A stretch of 64,000 bases of DNA from an uncultured Roseobacter sp. (GTDB lineage: Bacteria > Pseudomonadota > Alphaproteobacteria > Rhodobacterales > Rhodobacteraceae): the NCBI RefSeq assembly GCF_947495275.1, contig NZ_CANLYL010000010.1, positions 62,001-126,000 on the forward strand, written 5' to 3'. Below, piece after piece: positions 57,278 to 64,000 of the stretch. Each line of letters begins with the position of its first letter. Position 1 is the stretch's first letter. The notes under the pieces are model-generated. The model did no database searches. It saw nothing but the letters and a program-made list of their open reading frames with translations, and had not been told where the DNA came from. The translations under genes and the position numbers were made by a program.

Positions 57278-57802
57278 ATGACCCGTTTTTCGTTACTAAT
57301 TGCCGGTGCGGCAACCGCTTTGACCTTTGCTTCCGCGGCCCTTGCGGGTCAACAATATGTCGACCCCACGGGCTATGCGGTTTCAGGGTTTGACGTGGTG
57401 GCCTATTTTGACCTGACGCAATCGCCGGTGGGTGCAGACCAACCTCAGGCCGTGCCGGGTGACAAAGACATCACCGCCTCCTACAATGGCGCGGTTTTCG
57501 CCTTCTCCTCCGAGGCCAACAAAGCGAAGTTTCTGACGGATCCTGAGAAATTCGTCCCCCAGTACGACGGGCATTGCGCTTATGGTGTGGCACAGGGCGG
57601 GAAGGTTCCGGGCAACCCCAATTTGTGGCGCATTCTTGATGGCAAACTTTATCTCAACATCACGCCAAATGTGGTCGGGTTCTGGGAAGAAGACATCCCG
57701 GGCAACCTGCAATTGTCCGAGGCAAATTGGGTCAGCATTGAAGGTGACGCGGCCTCAGACCGTCCGATCCCGCTCTATGAAAGCACCGCACCGGTGCCGT
57801 AG
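57278..57802 (+). CDS. Exported YHS-domain protein
   Basis: A 174-residue protein with a signal peptide (MTRFSLLIAGAATALTFASAALA) and a YHS domain: YVDPTGYAVSGFDVVAYFD, ASYNGAVFAFSSEANKAKFLTDPEKFVPQYDGHCAYGVAQG. YHS domains bind metals, often copper, in trafficking proteins. ATG preceded by CAGGAG. It precedes a rhodanese gene by 2 bases and an esterase gene, forming a three-gene operon of exported proteins. Confidence 0.88.
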   Translation: MTRFSLLIAGAATALTFASAALAGQQYVDPTGYAVSGFDVVAYFDLTQSPVGADQPQAVPGDKDITASYNGAVFAFSSEANKAKFLTDPEKFVPQYDGHCAYGVAQGGKVPGNPNLWRILDGKLYLNITPNVVGFWEEDIPGNLQLSEANWVSIEGDAASDRPIPLYESTAPVP

Positions 57803-57804
57803 CC

Positions 57805-58299
57805 ATGTCTGACCCCGAAACACGCCCCGCACCCGGCAACCCCCGAAACCGCTACACGCGGCGGGGCCTTCTGGCGCTGGGCGTGATCGGCGTGGCCACG
57901 GCCGGGGGTTTTGCCGCGCGGTGGTTCAATATCTGGGCAGAAAACGGCGAGAATGCTCTGAGTGCGCCGGATGCCCATTCCGCAGCCACCAACGGGGATA
58001 TCCTGCTGGTCGATATCAGACGCCCGGATGAATGGGCGCTGACAGGTGTTGGCGAGGGTGCCATGCCGCTGGACATGCGGCGCAAGGATTTCATCGCGGT
58101 GCTGACGGCAGCGGTTGAGAATGACACCACGCGGCCCGTGGCGCTGATCTGCGCGCGCGGGGTGCGCTCCCGCAAACAATCTGCCAAGCTCTTCGAGGCT
58201 GGCTTTACCCGCATCATCGACGTGCCCGAAGGCATGCTGGGCTCCGGCGCGGGACCGGGATGGCTCAAACGCGGCCTGCCGGTGCGCAAGGAGAGCTGA
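57805..58299 (+). CDS. Tat-type exported rhodanese-like protein
   Basis: A 164-residue protein. The N-terminal NRYTRRGLLALGVIGVATAGGF has a twin-arginine motif and a hydrophobic stretch, so it is probably Tat-exported or Tat-anchored. The rhodanese domain follows: ILLVDIRRPDEWALTGVGEGAMPLDM ... VALICARGVRSRKQSAKLFEAGFTRIIDVPEGMLG, with the active-site cysteine at about residue 115. Sulfur transferase in the periplasm is inferred. Its stop codon directly precedes the esterase ATG. Confidence 0.85.
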   Translation: MSDPETRPAPGNPRNRYTRRGLLALGVIGVATAGGFAARWFNIWAENGENALSAPDAHSAATNGDILLVDIRRPDEWALTGVGEGAMPLDMRRKDFIAVLTAAVENDTTRPVALICARGVRSRKQSAKLFEAGFTRIIDVPEGMLGSGAGPGWLKRGLPVRKES

Positions 58300-59136
58300 A
58301 TGACAAGACTGCTTGCGCTGCTGGCCGCTGTGTGGCTGGGCTGGACGGGGGCTGCCACTGCGGGATGTGGGGCCAGTGCGGATCCCTGCGAAATCAATTT
58401 GGGTGCCTATCACGTCCGTCTGCCGGACGGAGAGATCAAGGGTGCCATTTTGTACATTCACGGCTACGGCGGCTCGGGCGCGGGCGCGCTACGGCCCAAG
58501 GATTGGGTCAATACGGCGCTTGCACGCGGCTACGCGTTGATTGCGCCGGACGGTATCCCCTATGCCGAAGGGCGCGGGCGCGGCTGGTCCTTCATCCCCG
58601 GACGCCGGATTTTGCGCGACGAGCCGGTTTTTCTGGCGGCGGTGCGCGATGACGCGGCCCGGCGGTTTGGTTTTGATCCCGATCAGGTCATTTTGAGCGG
58701 GTTTTCCATTGGCGGTTCCATGACCTCCTACATGACCTGCCAGCAGCCCGACGCCTTTGCTGCCTATGCGCCGGTGGCGGGCGGCTTCTGGCGACCCCAT
58801 CCGACCGAATGCGCCGGGGCTGTCCGGCTGTTGCACACCCACGGTTGGACAGATGGCACTGTGCCGCTGGAAGGTCGGGTGCTGCGCGGTGAAGACGCCA
58901 CCGACCCGGGCGCGCTGATGCAGGGCGATATCTTCTACACGCTGCGCATGTGGCGCGAGGTGAACGCTTGTAACCAGTTGCGCGCGGACCGTTTCGTGAC
59001 CAAAGGCGCCTTCATGCGCCGCGCCTGGGATCGCTGCGCCGATGGCTCTGCGCTGGAATTCGCGCTCTTTCCGGGTGGCCATGTGGTGCCGGACGGTTGG
59101 GCGGAGATGATGCTCGACTGGTACGAAGGACTATAA
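58300..59136 (+). CDS. Exported polyhydroxybutyrate-depolymerase-like esterase (LpqC family)
   Basis: A 278-residue secreted hydrolase with signal peptide MTRLLALLAAVWLGWTGAATA. Seen: AILYIHGYGGSGAGAL (oxyanion region), the lipase box in LSGFSIGGSMTSYM (serine near residue 133), THGWTDGTVPLEGRV with an aspartate position, and FPGGHVVPDGWAE with the catalytic histidine. PHB depolymerase-like family; substrate unknown. Last gene of the YHS-rhodanese-esterase operon. Confidence 0.85.
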   Translation: MTRLLALLAAVWLGWTGAATAGCGASADPCEINLGAYHVRLPDGEIKGAILYIHGYGGSGAGALRPKDWVNTALARGYALIAPDGIPYAEGRGRGWSFIPGRRILRDEPVFLAAVRDDAARRFGFDPDQVILSGFSIGGSMTSYMTCQQPDAFAAYAPVAGGFWRPHPTECAGAVRLLHTHGWTDGTVPLEGRVLRGEDATDPGALMQGDIFYTLRMWREVNACNQLRADRFVTKGAFMRRAWDRCADGSALEFALFPGGHVVPDGWAEMMLDWYEGL

Positions 59137-59167
59137 TCGCCACGCCGGTTTTTTCGGAGGGGTTGCA

Positions 59168-59191
59168 CAGTTCAAAAGACCCCTTGAACTG
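59168..59191. repeat. 8-bp inverted repeat between the esterase and opgH genes
   Basis: CAGTTCAA (59168-59175) and TTGAACTG (59184-59191) with an 8-base loop, in a convergent intergenic region. No T-run on either side, so a termination role is uncertain. Confidence 0.35.
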
Positions 59192-59238
59192 CCGTTCCAT
59201 CGTGATCGTGAAGACGCTGTTCCGCCGGAAACACCGTT

Positions 59239-61146
59239 CTATTCAGCGGGGATCTGGCTGCTGCCCAACACGGTGCGCATTTGGCTGCGGGCGACACGCG
59301 CGCGCGCGACAATGGCCGGTTCGCGCAGCGTATGCGGGCTTTGCATGCGCAACCCACCGGGCAGGGAGCGGGGCAGGGGCCAGGCGCTGAGCGCGGACAA
59401 AGGTACGGCCAGACATAAGCTGGCGGCGATCGGAATAAGCCAGAGCGAGACGAGACCTGACAGCAAGCCCGCCAGCAGGACCAGACCAAGCACGGTTTCC
59501 ATCCAGTGAAAGCGGATCAGCGTTTTCAGCGGATAGGCGTTGGCATTGCGTGACTGCGCCGCCCAGGCGTCGGATTTGCCAAAGGCCGCCCGCAGCACGG
59601 CGCGGGTCTGCTGGATCATCATCACCGGCGCATAAGCGATGGAGAGGATAATCTCGACCACGAAAGCCATCAGGAACGCGGCACGCCCGCCGTAGACCCG
59701 CGTTGCCTTGGGGTGCAGGGAAATGATGCCCGCGCCGACCATCTTGGGGGCCAGCAGCATGGCATACATGATGATCAGGAAAACGGCGGAATCGATGTGG
59801 CTCATTTCCGGTGGCCAGTCGGGGAAGAGCGGGTTGGTCTCGTTGAAATAGCGCACGATGTTGGTTTCGGAATCCTTGCCCAGCAAGGCCCAAATCACCA
59901 GAAGCACAAACCATGCGGGCGACAGAAGGTAACTGACAGCCCCGTGCAGCAGATGAAACCGCGAGACCGGGTGCAGACCGGCGGTGCGCAGCAGACGCAG
60001 GTGTTGCAGGTTGCCGCGGCACCAGCGCTGGTCACGCAGCACATAATCGATCAGGGTGCCGGGGGTTTCTTCGAAACTGCCTGAGACGCGGGGCAGAAAA
60101 CGCACCCGCCAACCGGCACGGCGCAAGAGGCCTGCTTCGACAAAATCATGGCTGAGGATCAATTCCGAGCGCCCCTTGCGCCCTTGCAGATAGGGCAGAC
60201 CGGCAGAGGCGGCGAAAGCGCGTGTGCGAATGATCGCGTTGTGCCCCCAGTAGTTGCCTTCACTGCGTGCCCATTTTGCGAGACCCTCGGCCAGCAGCCA
60301 GCCATAGGCGATGTTGGAGAATTGCTGCAACCGGGCGAAAAGCGTCTCCGCGCCGATCAGCATCGGGAAGGTCTGAATCAACCCCGCGCGCGGATCAACG
60401 CTAAGCTCATCGGCCAGCCGGTCAATGGCGCGGCCTGTCATCAGGCTGTCGGCGTCCAGCACCACCATGGCTTCATAGGCTGCACCCCAACCGGTGATCC
60501 AATCCACCAGGTTGCCGGTTTTTTTGTCGGTGTTGTCAGCGCGGCGGCGGTAGTGCACATCCATGCCTTCGGGCGCATTGGCGCGCAGCGCCTCAAAGGC
60601 CCGTGCCTCATCCGCAGCGATGGCGTCATCGCGCGTGTCAGAGAGCACAAAGAGCGTGTAGTGGTGGCGTGTATCGCGTCGGGCCAGATCATCAAGCATC
60701 GCCGTGGCATTGCCGAAGACGTCACTTGCCACTTCGTTGTAGATGGGCACCAGCAGGGCCACATCCATCGGTTTGACATCCGCGCGCGGTCGTTGCTGGG
60801 CGTTTTCGCGCGCCAGAAGGCCCGCGATGGCCACGCCCACGGTGCTGACCGAGAGGGTGACCCAGATGAAGGTCATGCCGATCATCGCCAGCAGCGCCCA
60901 TTCCAGTCCCGTCATGCCGGTCTCCGCAAGCCAGCCGTAAAGACCGGAGACCAGCAGGGCGGTGCCCAGAAGGGCCGGGACAAAGAGTGCCAGCCGCCAC
61001 AGCAGCGTGCGGCGTGGCGATTGATCCGACAGGTTTTCATGCGCCACCGGCGGGGCGGTCAAGTCCTGCACGCGCATGTTCAGCGGTGCGCGCGGCGGCA
61101 TACCCGGGGGGGTCGTGTCACTGATATGCGCGTTGAAATCTCTCAT
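59239..61146 (-). CDS. opgH: Osmoregulated periplasmic glucan glucosyltransferase OpgH
   Basis: A 635-residue inner-membrane glycosyltransferase (family 2) that makes the backbone of periplasmic glucans from UDP-glucose. Seen: two early membrane helices (about 50-110), the catalytic core VALLVPIYNEVASDVFGNATAML, the donor motif MVVLDADSLMTG and the QxxRW-type DQRWCRGNLQHLRLLR, then several membrane helices. Shorter than E. coli OpgH (about 847 residues). ATG at 61146 overlaps the opgG stop (ATGA). Last of opgC-opgG-opgH. Confidence 0.92.
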   Translation of the reverse strand: MRDFNAHISDTTPPGMPPRAPLNMRVQDLTAPPVAHENLSDQSPRRTLLWRLALFVPALLGTALLVSGLYGWLAETGMTGLEWALLAMIGMTFIWVTLSVSTVGVAIAGLLARENAQQRPRADVKPMDVALLVPIYNEVASDVFGNATAMLDDLARRDTRHHYTLFVLSDTRDDAIAADEARAFEALRANAPEGMDVHYRRRADNTDKKTGNLVDWITGWGAAYEAMVVLDADSLMTGRAIDRLADELSVDPRAGLIQTFPMLIGAETLFARLQQFSNIAYGWLLAEGLAKWARSEGNYWGHNAIIRTRAFAASAGLPYLQGRKGRSELILSHDFVEAGLLRRAGWRVRFLPRVSGSFEETPGTLIDYVLRDQRWCRGNLQHLRLLRTAGLHPVSRFHLLHGAVSYLLSPAWFVLLVIWALLGKDSETNIVRYFNETNPLFPDWPPEMSHIDSAVFLIIMYAMLLAPKMVGAGIISLHPKATRVYGGRAAFLMAFVVEIILSIAYAPVMMIQQTRAVLRAAFGKSDAWAAQSRNANAYPLKTLIRFHWMETVLGLVLLAGLLSGLVSLWLIPIAASLCLAVPLSALSAWPLPRSLPGGLRMQSPHTLREPAIVARARVARSQMRTVLGSSQIPAE

Positions 61147-62666
61147 CCGGTTGTCCAACGGTAAAGCCACACTTCGCTCAAGGGGGCGCCATCCAGACGC
61201 AGTTGCGCCCGGAATTCGATGTAGCGGGCATCCTCGGGCTGAAAGGTAAACGCCAGACGCGGCCCATTGGTTTCAGGATTTCTTTGCACAAGGCCGGGGC
61301 TCACGGTTCCGGCGCTGCCCCGCAATACGATATCGAGGCGGGCGAGATCTTCGGGCACCAGTGCGCCATCTTCGAAATCAATGGCCACGATATTGCCGCC
61401 CTCAGGGCGTCCGCCAATAGCGGTGTTCAACACGCGCAGGGGCATATCGGCATTGGGCGCAGGGTCTGCGCCCCAGTCGAGCTGGTAGCTCATCTTGTGG
61501 CTGGTCCCGGCGAGAATAGGTTCCGATGGTCGCCAATAGGCTACGATATTGTCGTAAATCTCCAGATCGGCGGGGATTTCCACCAGGGTGACCGACCCGC
61601 GGCCCCAGTCTTCCTGCGGGGTGATCCAGACGGAAGGGCGCGAATGGTAGAGCGCTTCGAGATCGGCATAATCGCGGAAGGCGCGGGGCCGTTGCATCAG
61701 GCCAAACCCGCGCGGGTTGGTGTCGGCAAAGGCGCTGATCTGCAGGGTCAGCGGGTTGGCCAGCGGACGCCAGATCACTTCGCCTGCGCCATTGTGAATA
61801 AGCAGCCCGTCACTGTCGTGAACCGCCGGGCGGAAGTCATCGAACCGCTGCCGCATGGTTTCGTCAAAAAGAAACATGGAGGTCAGGGGGGCGATACCGA
61901 CGTGGCTCATATCGCTGCGCGCGAAAATCTCTGCCGAAACGGCCATGCGCAGGGTGTCCCCATGGGCAATGTCAAACCGGTAGGCCCCGGTGCAGCTGGG
62001 GCTGTCGAGCAGCGCGTGGAGCACCACCGAGCCCGAGCCCGGTTGCGGCGTTTCCAGCCAGAAGGCGGTGAAATCGGGGAATTCCTCACCCATCGGATCA
62101 CCGGTTTTCAGCGCCAGACCGCGCGCGGACAACCCGTAGGTTTCGCCGGTGCCAATGCCGCGAAAATAGCTCGCGCCCTGAAACACGGCGTATTCCTGGA
62201 AGATGCCCGCCTGTTCCAGTTCGGCCCGCAGACGCAGCCCGGAATAGCCAAGCGTCGCGTCGATCTCCACATCCGGGAACTTATCAGTGGTGTCAAAAAC
62301 GCCCATGTCAAAAGCCAGAGGGCGCGCGGTGCCGTCCTCGACCACATTGACCTCGACCGCCTGGGGGAAATAAAGCCCCGGCGGGAAGACATCCACGCGC
62401 TGGGGTTTGTCGCTGTCTTCCCAAAGCGCGTTGCGGCCATCGAACCAAATCTTGCGATACTGGTCATAGGTCAGATTGCGCCAGCTTTCGGGGATCAGCG
62501 GACGGGGCATGTAGTCTTTTTGCGCGAGTTCCATGGCGCGCATCCGCACGGTTTCCGCGTCAAAGGGTTGGGCATCGCCCAGTTGCAACCCTGGTTCTGC
62601 GGCAAATCCAGCCGATGGAACGGCGGCCAGTGCGGCCAGCGATTTGAGCACATCACGTCGCAGCAT
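61143..62666 (-). CDS. opgG: Periplasmic glucan synthesis protein OpgG/OpgD
   Basis: A 507-residue protein exported to the periplasm, needed for release or branching of periplasmic glucans. The start MLRRDVLKSLAALAAVPSAGFAAEPG is a signal peptide with a RR pair. The long beta-rich domain begins YMPRPLIPESWRNLTYDQYRKIWFD and contains GIGTGETYGLSARGLA, RPSVWITPQEDWGRGSVTLVEIP and DNIVAYWRPSEP, all typical of MdoG. It begins with a TGATG overlap on opgC (62666) and runs into opgH with an ATGA overlap. Confidence 0.92.
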   Translation of the reverse strand: MLRRDVLKSLAALAAVPSAGFAAEPGLQLGDAQPFDAETVRMRAMELAQKDYMPRPLIPESWRNLTYDQYRKIWFDGRNALWEDSDKPQRVDVFPPGLYFPQAVEVNVVEDGTARPLAFDMGVFDTTDKFPDVEIDATLGYSGLRLRAELEQAGIFQEYAVFQGASYFRGIGTGETYGLSARGLALKTGDPMGEEFPDFTAFWLETPQPGSGSVVLHALLDSPSCTGAYRFDIAHGDTLRMAVSAEIFARSDMSHVGIAPLTSMFLFDETMRQRFDDFRPAVHDSDGLLIHNGAGEVIWRPLANPLTLQISAFADTNPRGFGLMQRPRAFRDYADLEALYHSRPSVWITPQEDWGRGSVTLVEIPADLEIYDNIVAYWRPSEPILAGTSHKMSYQLDWGADPAPNADMPLRVLNTAIGGRPEGGNIVAIDFEDGALVPEDLARLDIVLRGSAGTVSPGLVQRNPETNGPRLAFTFQPEDARYIEFRAQLRLDGAPLSEVWLYRWTTG

Positions 62667-63907
62667 CAGCGGCCCACCTTCTTGCGCCAGGGCTGGCTCT
62701 TGTACCAGCCTGCGCCGTAAGCTGCGAGCACCAGCACGGTCATACCGGCAAAATTCACGGCAACGACCGTCCATGTATCGCGCCCGATGTTGTCCATCAC
62801 GAAACCGCTGACTCGGGCGGTGAACATGCTGACGATGAAGACCGCAAGCGATTGCTGCCCGACCTTGAGGATGATCGCGAGGATGTTCTGCCAAAGCCGC
62901 GCCAGCATCCCGCTGCCTTCGGCCAGAAGCCGCGCTCCCTTGTCGCCTGCGGCCACCCAGCACAGATAGGCAAGAGCGAGGAAATGCACATAGCGCAGCA
63001 GGCCGAAATCGGATTTGGTGATCCAGATGCGGTTGGCAATGCGCCAGTCGCGCGCCCAGTCAAACCCGAATTCACGCACGCCGATGTTGGAGAGCGGAAT
63101 ATTCGCCACAACCAGAAGCGTCGCCAGACCGATCAACAGGGGCGTCACGGGTGGTTTCGGCAACCAGCCCCGCATGAAGGCAAAACCGGTGAAAAAGATC
63201 AGCTGCCAGCCGAAGGGATTGAAAAACCACTTACGCTCTGACCACGGTTCGGCGGGCAGGCCGAGATGATACTCGCCCAGTCCGATCTCCGCCAGAATGC
63301 GGCGTTGGGCGAAAAGCCATACGGCACCGACAAACAGCACCACCAGTCCCAGATGCACCCGTGACAGCGCCATGATCAGCGGCATCATCACCAGCACGAC
63401 CATATACATGGGCAGGATGTCGAAATAATTGGGGACATAAGTGAGCGTCAACAGGCCAACAAGCTGGGGCCCGGGTTCTTCAAAGAACTTCCACAGGTTG
63501 AGCGTGCCGATATAGACCTTGTCATAGGCACCGGTCATGTCGATGGCGGCGAGCAGGGTAGCCACGGCGAAAAAGAGCCCGATGTGCGCCCAATAGACCT
63601 GCCAGACCCGGAAACTGACGCGCGCGGTGCCCAGCTTCCAGCCTACGGTGTCATAGGCGCGCCCGAAGGCGATGGCCGAGGCCATGCCCGAACAAAAGAC
63701 AAAGATTTCCGTGGCATCCGAAAATCCCCAACGGGCCGGAATCCAGGAGGTGAAAAAGTTGCCGGGCGTATGCGCAAACAGGATGATGAACATCGCGATG
63801 CCCCGGAAAAAATCCAGACGCAGATCGCGCTGTTTCGCCACCGGGGCCGCCTGAGAGGCAGCAACCGTAGCGCTGGGCGCAAGGTGAGAGGGATCGGCAA
63901 GTGTCAT
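62666..63907 (-). CDS. opgC: OpgC-family periplasmic glucan modification protein
   Basis: A 413-residue integral membrane protein with about ten helices. Start and core: LRLDFFRGIAMFIILFAHTPGNFF, SDATEIFVFCSGMASAIAFGRAY and VLVMMPLIMALSRV, with WFFNPFGWQLIFFTGFAFMRGWL, match OpgC acyltransferase-like proteins, which attach succinyl groups to glucans in some bacteria. It is the first gene of opgC-opgG-opgH; the ATG at 63907 is 48 bases from a partial minus-strand frame at the window edge. Confidence 0.88.
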   Translation of the reverse strand: MTLADPSHLAPSATVAASQAAPVAKQRDLRLDFFRGIAMFIILFAHTPGNFFTSWIPARWGFSDATEIFVFCSGMASAIAFGRAYDTVGWKLGTARVSFRVWQVYWAHIGLFFAVATLLAAIDMTGAYDKVYIGTLNLWKFFEEPGPQLVGLLTLTYVPNYFDILPMYMVVLVMMPLIMALSRVHLGLVVLFVGAVWLFAQRRILAEIGLGEYHLGLPAEPWSERKWFFNPFGWQLIFFTGFAFMRGWLPKPPVTPLLIGLATLLVVANIPLSNIGVREFGFDWARDWRIANRIWITKSDFGLLRYVHFLALAYLCWVAAGDKGARLLAEGSGMLARLWQNILAIILKVGQQSLAVFIVSMFTARVSGFVMDNIGRDTWTVVAVNFAGMTVLVLAAYGAGWYKSQPWRKKVGR

Positions 63908-63955
63908 GGCCGGTCTTTATGCTCTGTGAAAAGATTTGTCATCAGGGGCAACGCG

Positions 63956-64000
63956 TTACTGTGCGGGAATGCGCCGAGCCTGATCGATGGTGGCAAGGCG
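63956..64000 (-). CDS. Possible C-terminal end of a minus-strand gene (truncated by window)
   Basis: A frame open to the window edge encodes ...RLATIDQARRIPAQ then TAA at 63958-63956. Only 14 codons are seen, so this may be a chance frame. Confidence 0.2.
   Translation of the reverse strand, partial: RLATIDQARRIPAQ

Noticed and set aside
60148-61164. 338-codon plus-strand frame opposite opgH
   Set aside because: Composition and lack of motifs fit a shadow of the glucosyltransferase gene.
61203-62720. 505-codon plus-strand frame opposite opgG
   Set aside because: Antisense shadow of opgG, with no family features; the minus strand shows all the conserved OpgG motifs and overlapping starts.

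Overview
The window looks like a chromosomal segment of an alphaproteobacterium of the Rhodobacterales, most likely the marine Roseobacter group. This rests on G+C-rich coding sequence with frequent ATGA-type overlaps, a homospermidine synthase, an F1-ATPase operon atpHAGDC without F0 genes beside it, a neighbouring Hsp20/DUF1150 gene pair, a Hint-domain protein, and an opgC-opgG-opgH cluster. The genus is an inference. No rRNA, tRNA, CRISPR array, insertion sequence or prophage was seen. The content is mostly housekeeping, with a few accessory clusters.

Layout. 1-4.8 kb: end of a homospermidine synthase gene, then a tightly coupled aromatic aminotransferase/prephenate dehydrogenase/extensin-like operon, a DUF2125 protein and a ChaC-type gamma-glutamylcyclotransferase. 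4.9-8.0 kb: a proton-channel-like ExbB/MotA protein paired with a very long coiled-coil OmpA/MotB protein. 8.2-12.2 kb: clpA, gloB and a methyltransferase. 12.5-17.4 kb: the F1-ATPase operon with a clear terminator. 17.6-25.5 kb: prs, a DsbA-fold isomerase with an alpha/beta hydrolase, then a long minus-strand run (MmcQ, Mn-pyrophosphatase, HAD phosphatase, MaoC, ribF, YcgN, threonine aldolase). 25.5-28.5 kb: a DUF2161 nuclease-fold protein and groESL with a CIRCE operator.

28.5-34 kb holds the most system-like accessory cluster: two divergent operons encoding a membrane histidine kinase plus response regulator on one side, and an orphan Tat-type solute-binding protein, a soluble kinase and a second regulator on the other. 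They share an upstream region that carries a perfect TTAA-N7-TTAA (CtrA-type) motif. 34-45.5 kb: a DMT exporter, a NUDIX hydrolase, a lipase overlapping an orphan phnM, purEK, hsp20/DUF1150, phzF, trxB followed by a cytochrome P450, an Lrp regulator, a Hint protein and a 48-codon gene with its own terminator. The trxB-P450 gap can fold into an extended stem that buries the P450 ribosome binding site.

45.8-59.1 kb: pgeF-midA-lgt, ubiK, ybjN, proC-csaA-hydroxyacid dehydrogenase, tdk, an unrecognised HTH-like protein, a KAS III enzyme with a Crp/Fnr regulator and a degenerate receiver protein, a cupin, an SseB-like protein and a YHS/rhodanese/esterase operon. 59.2-63.9 kb: the osmoregulated periplasmic glucan genes opgC-opgG-opgH on the minus strand. 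All functional calls come from reading motifs and family resemblance by eye; no database search was run.
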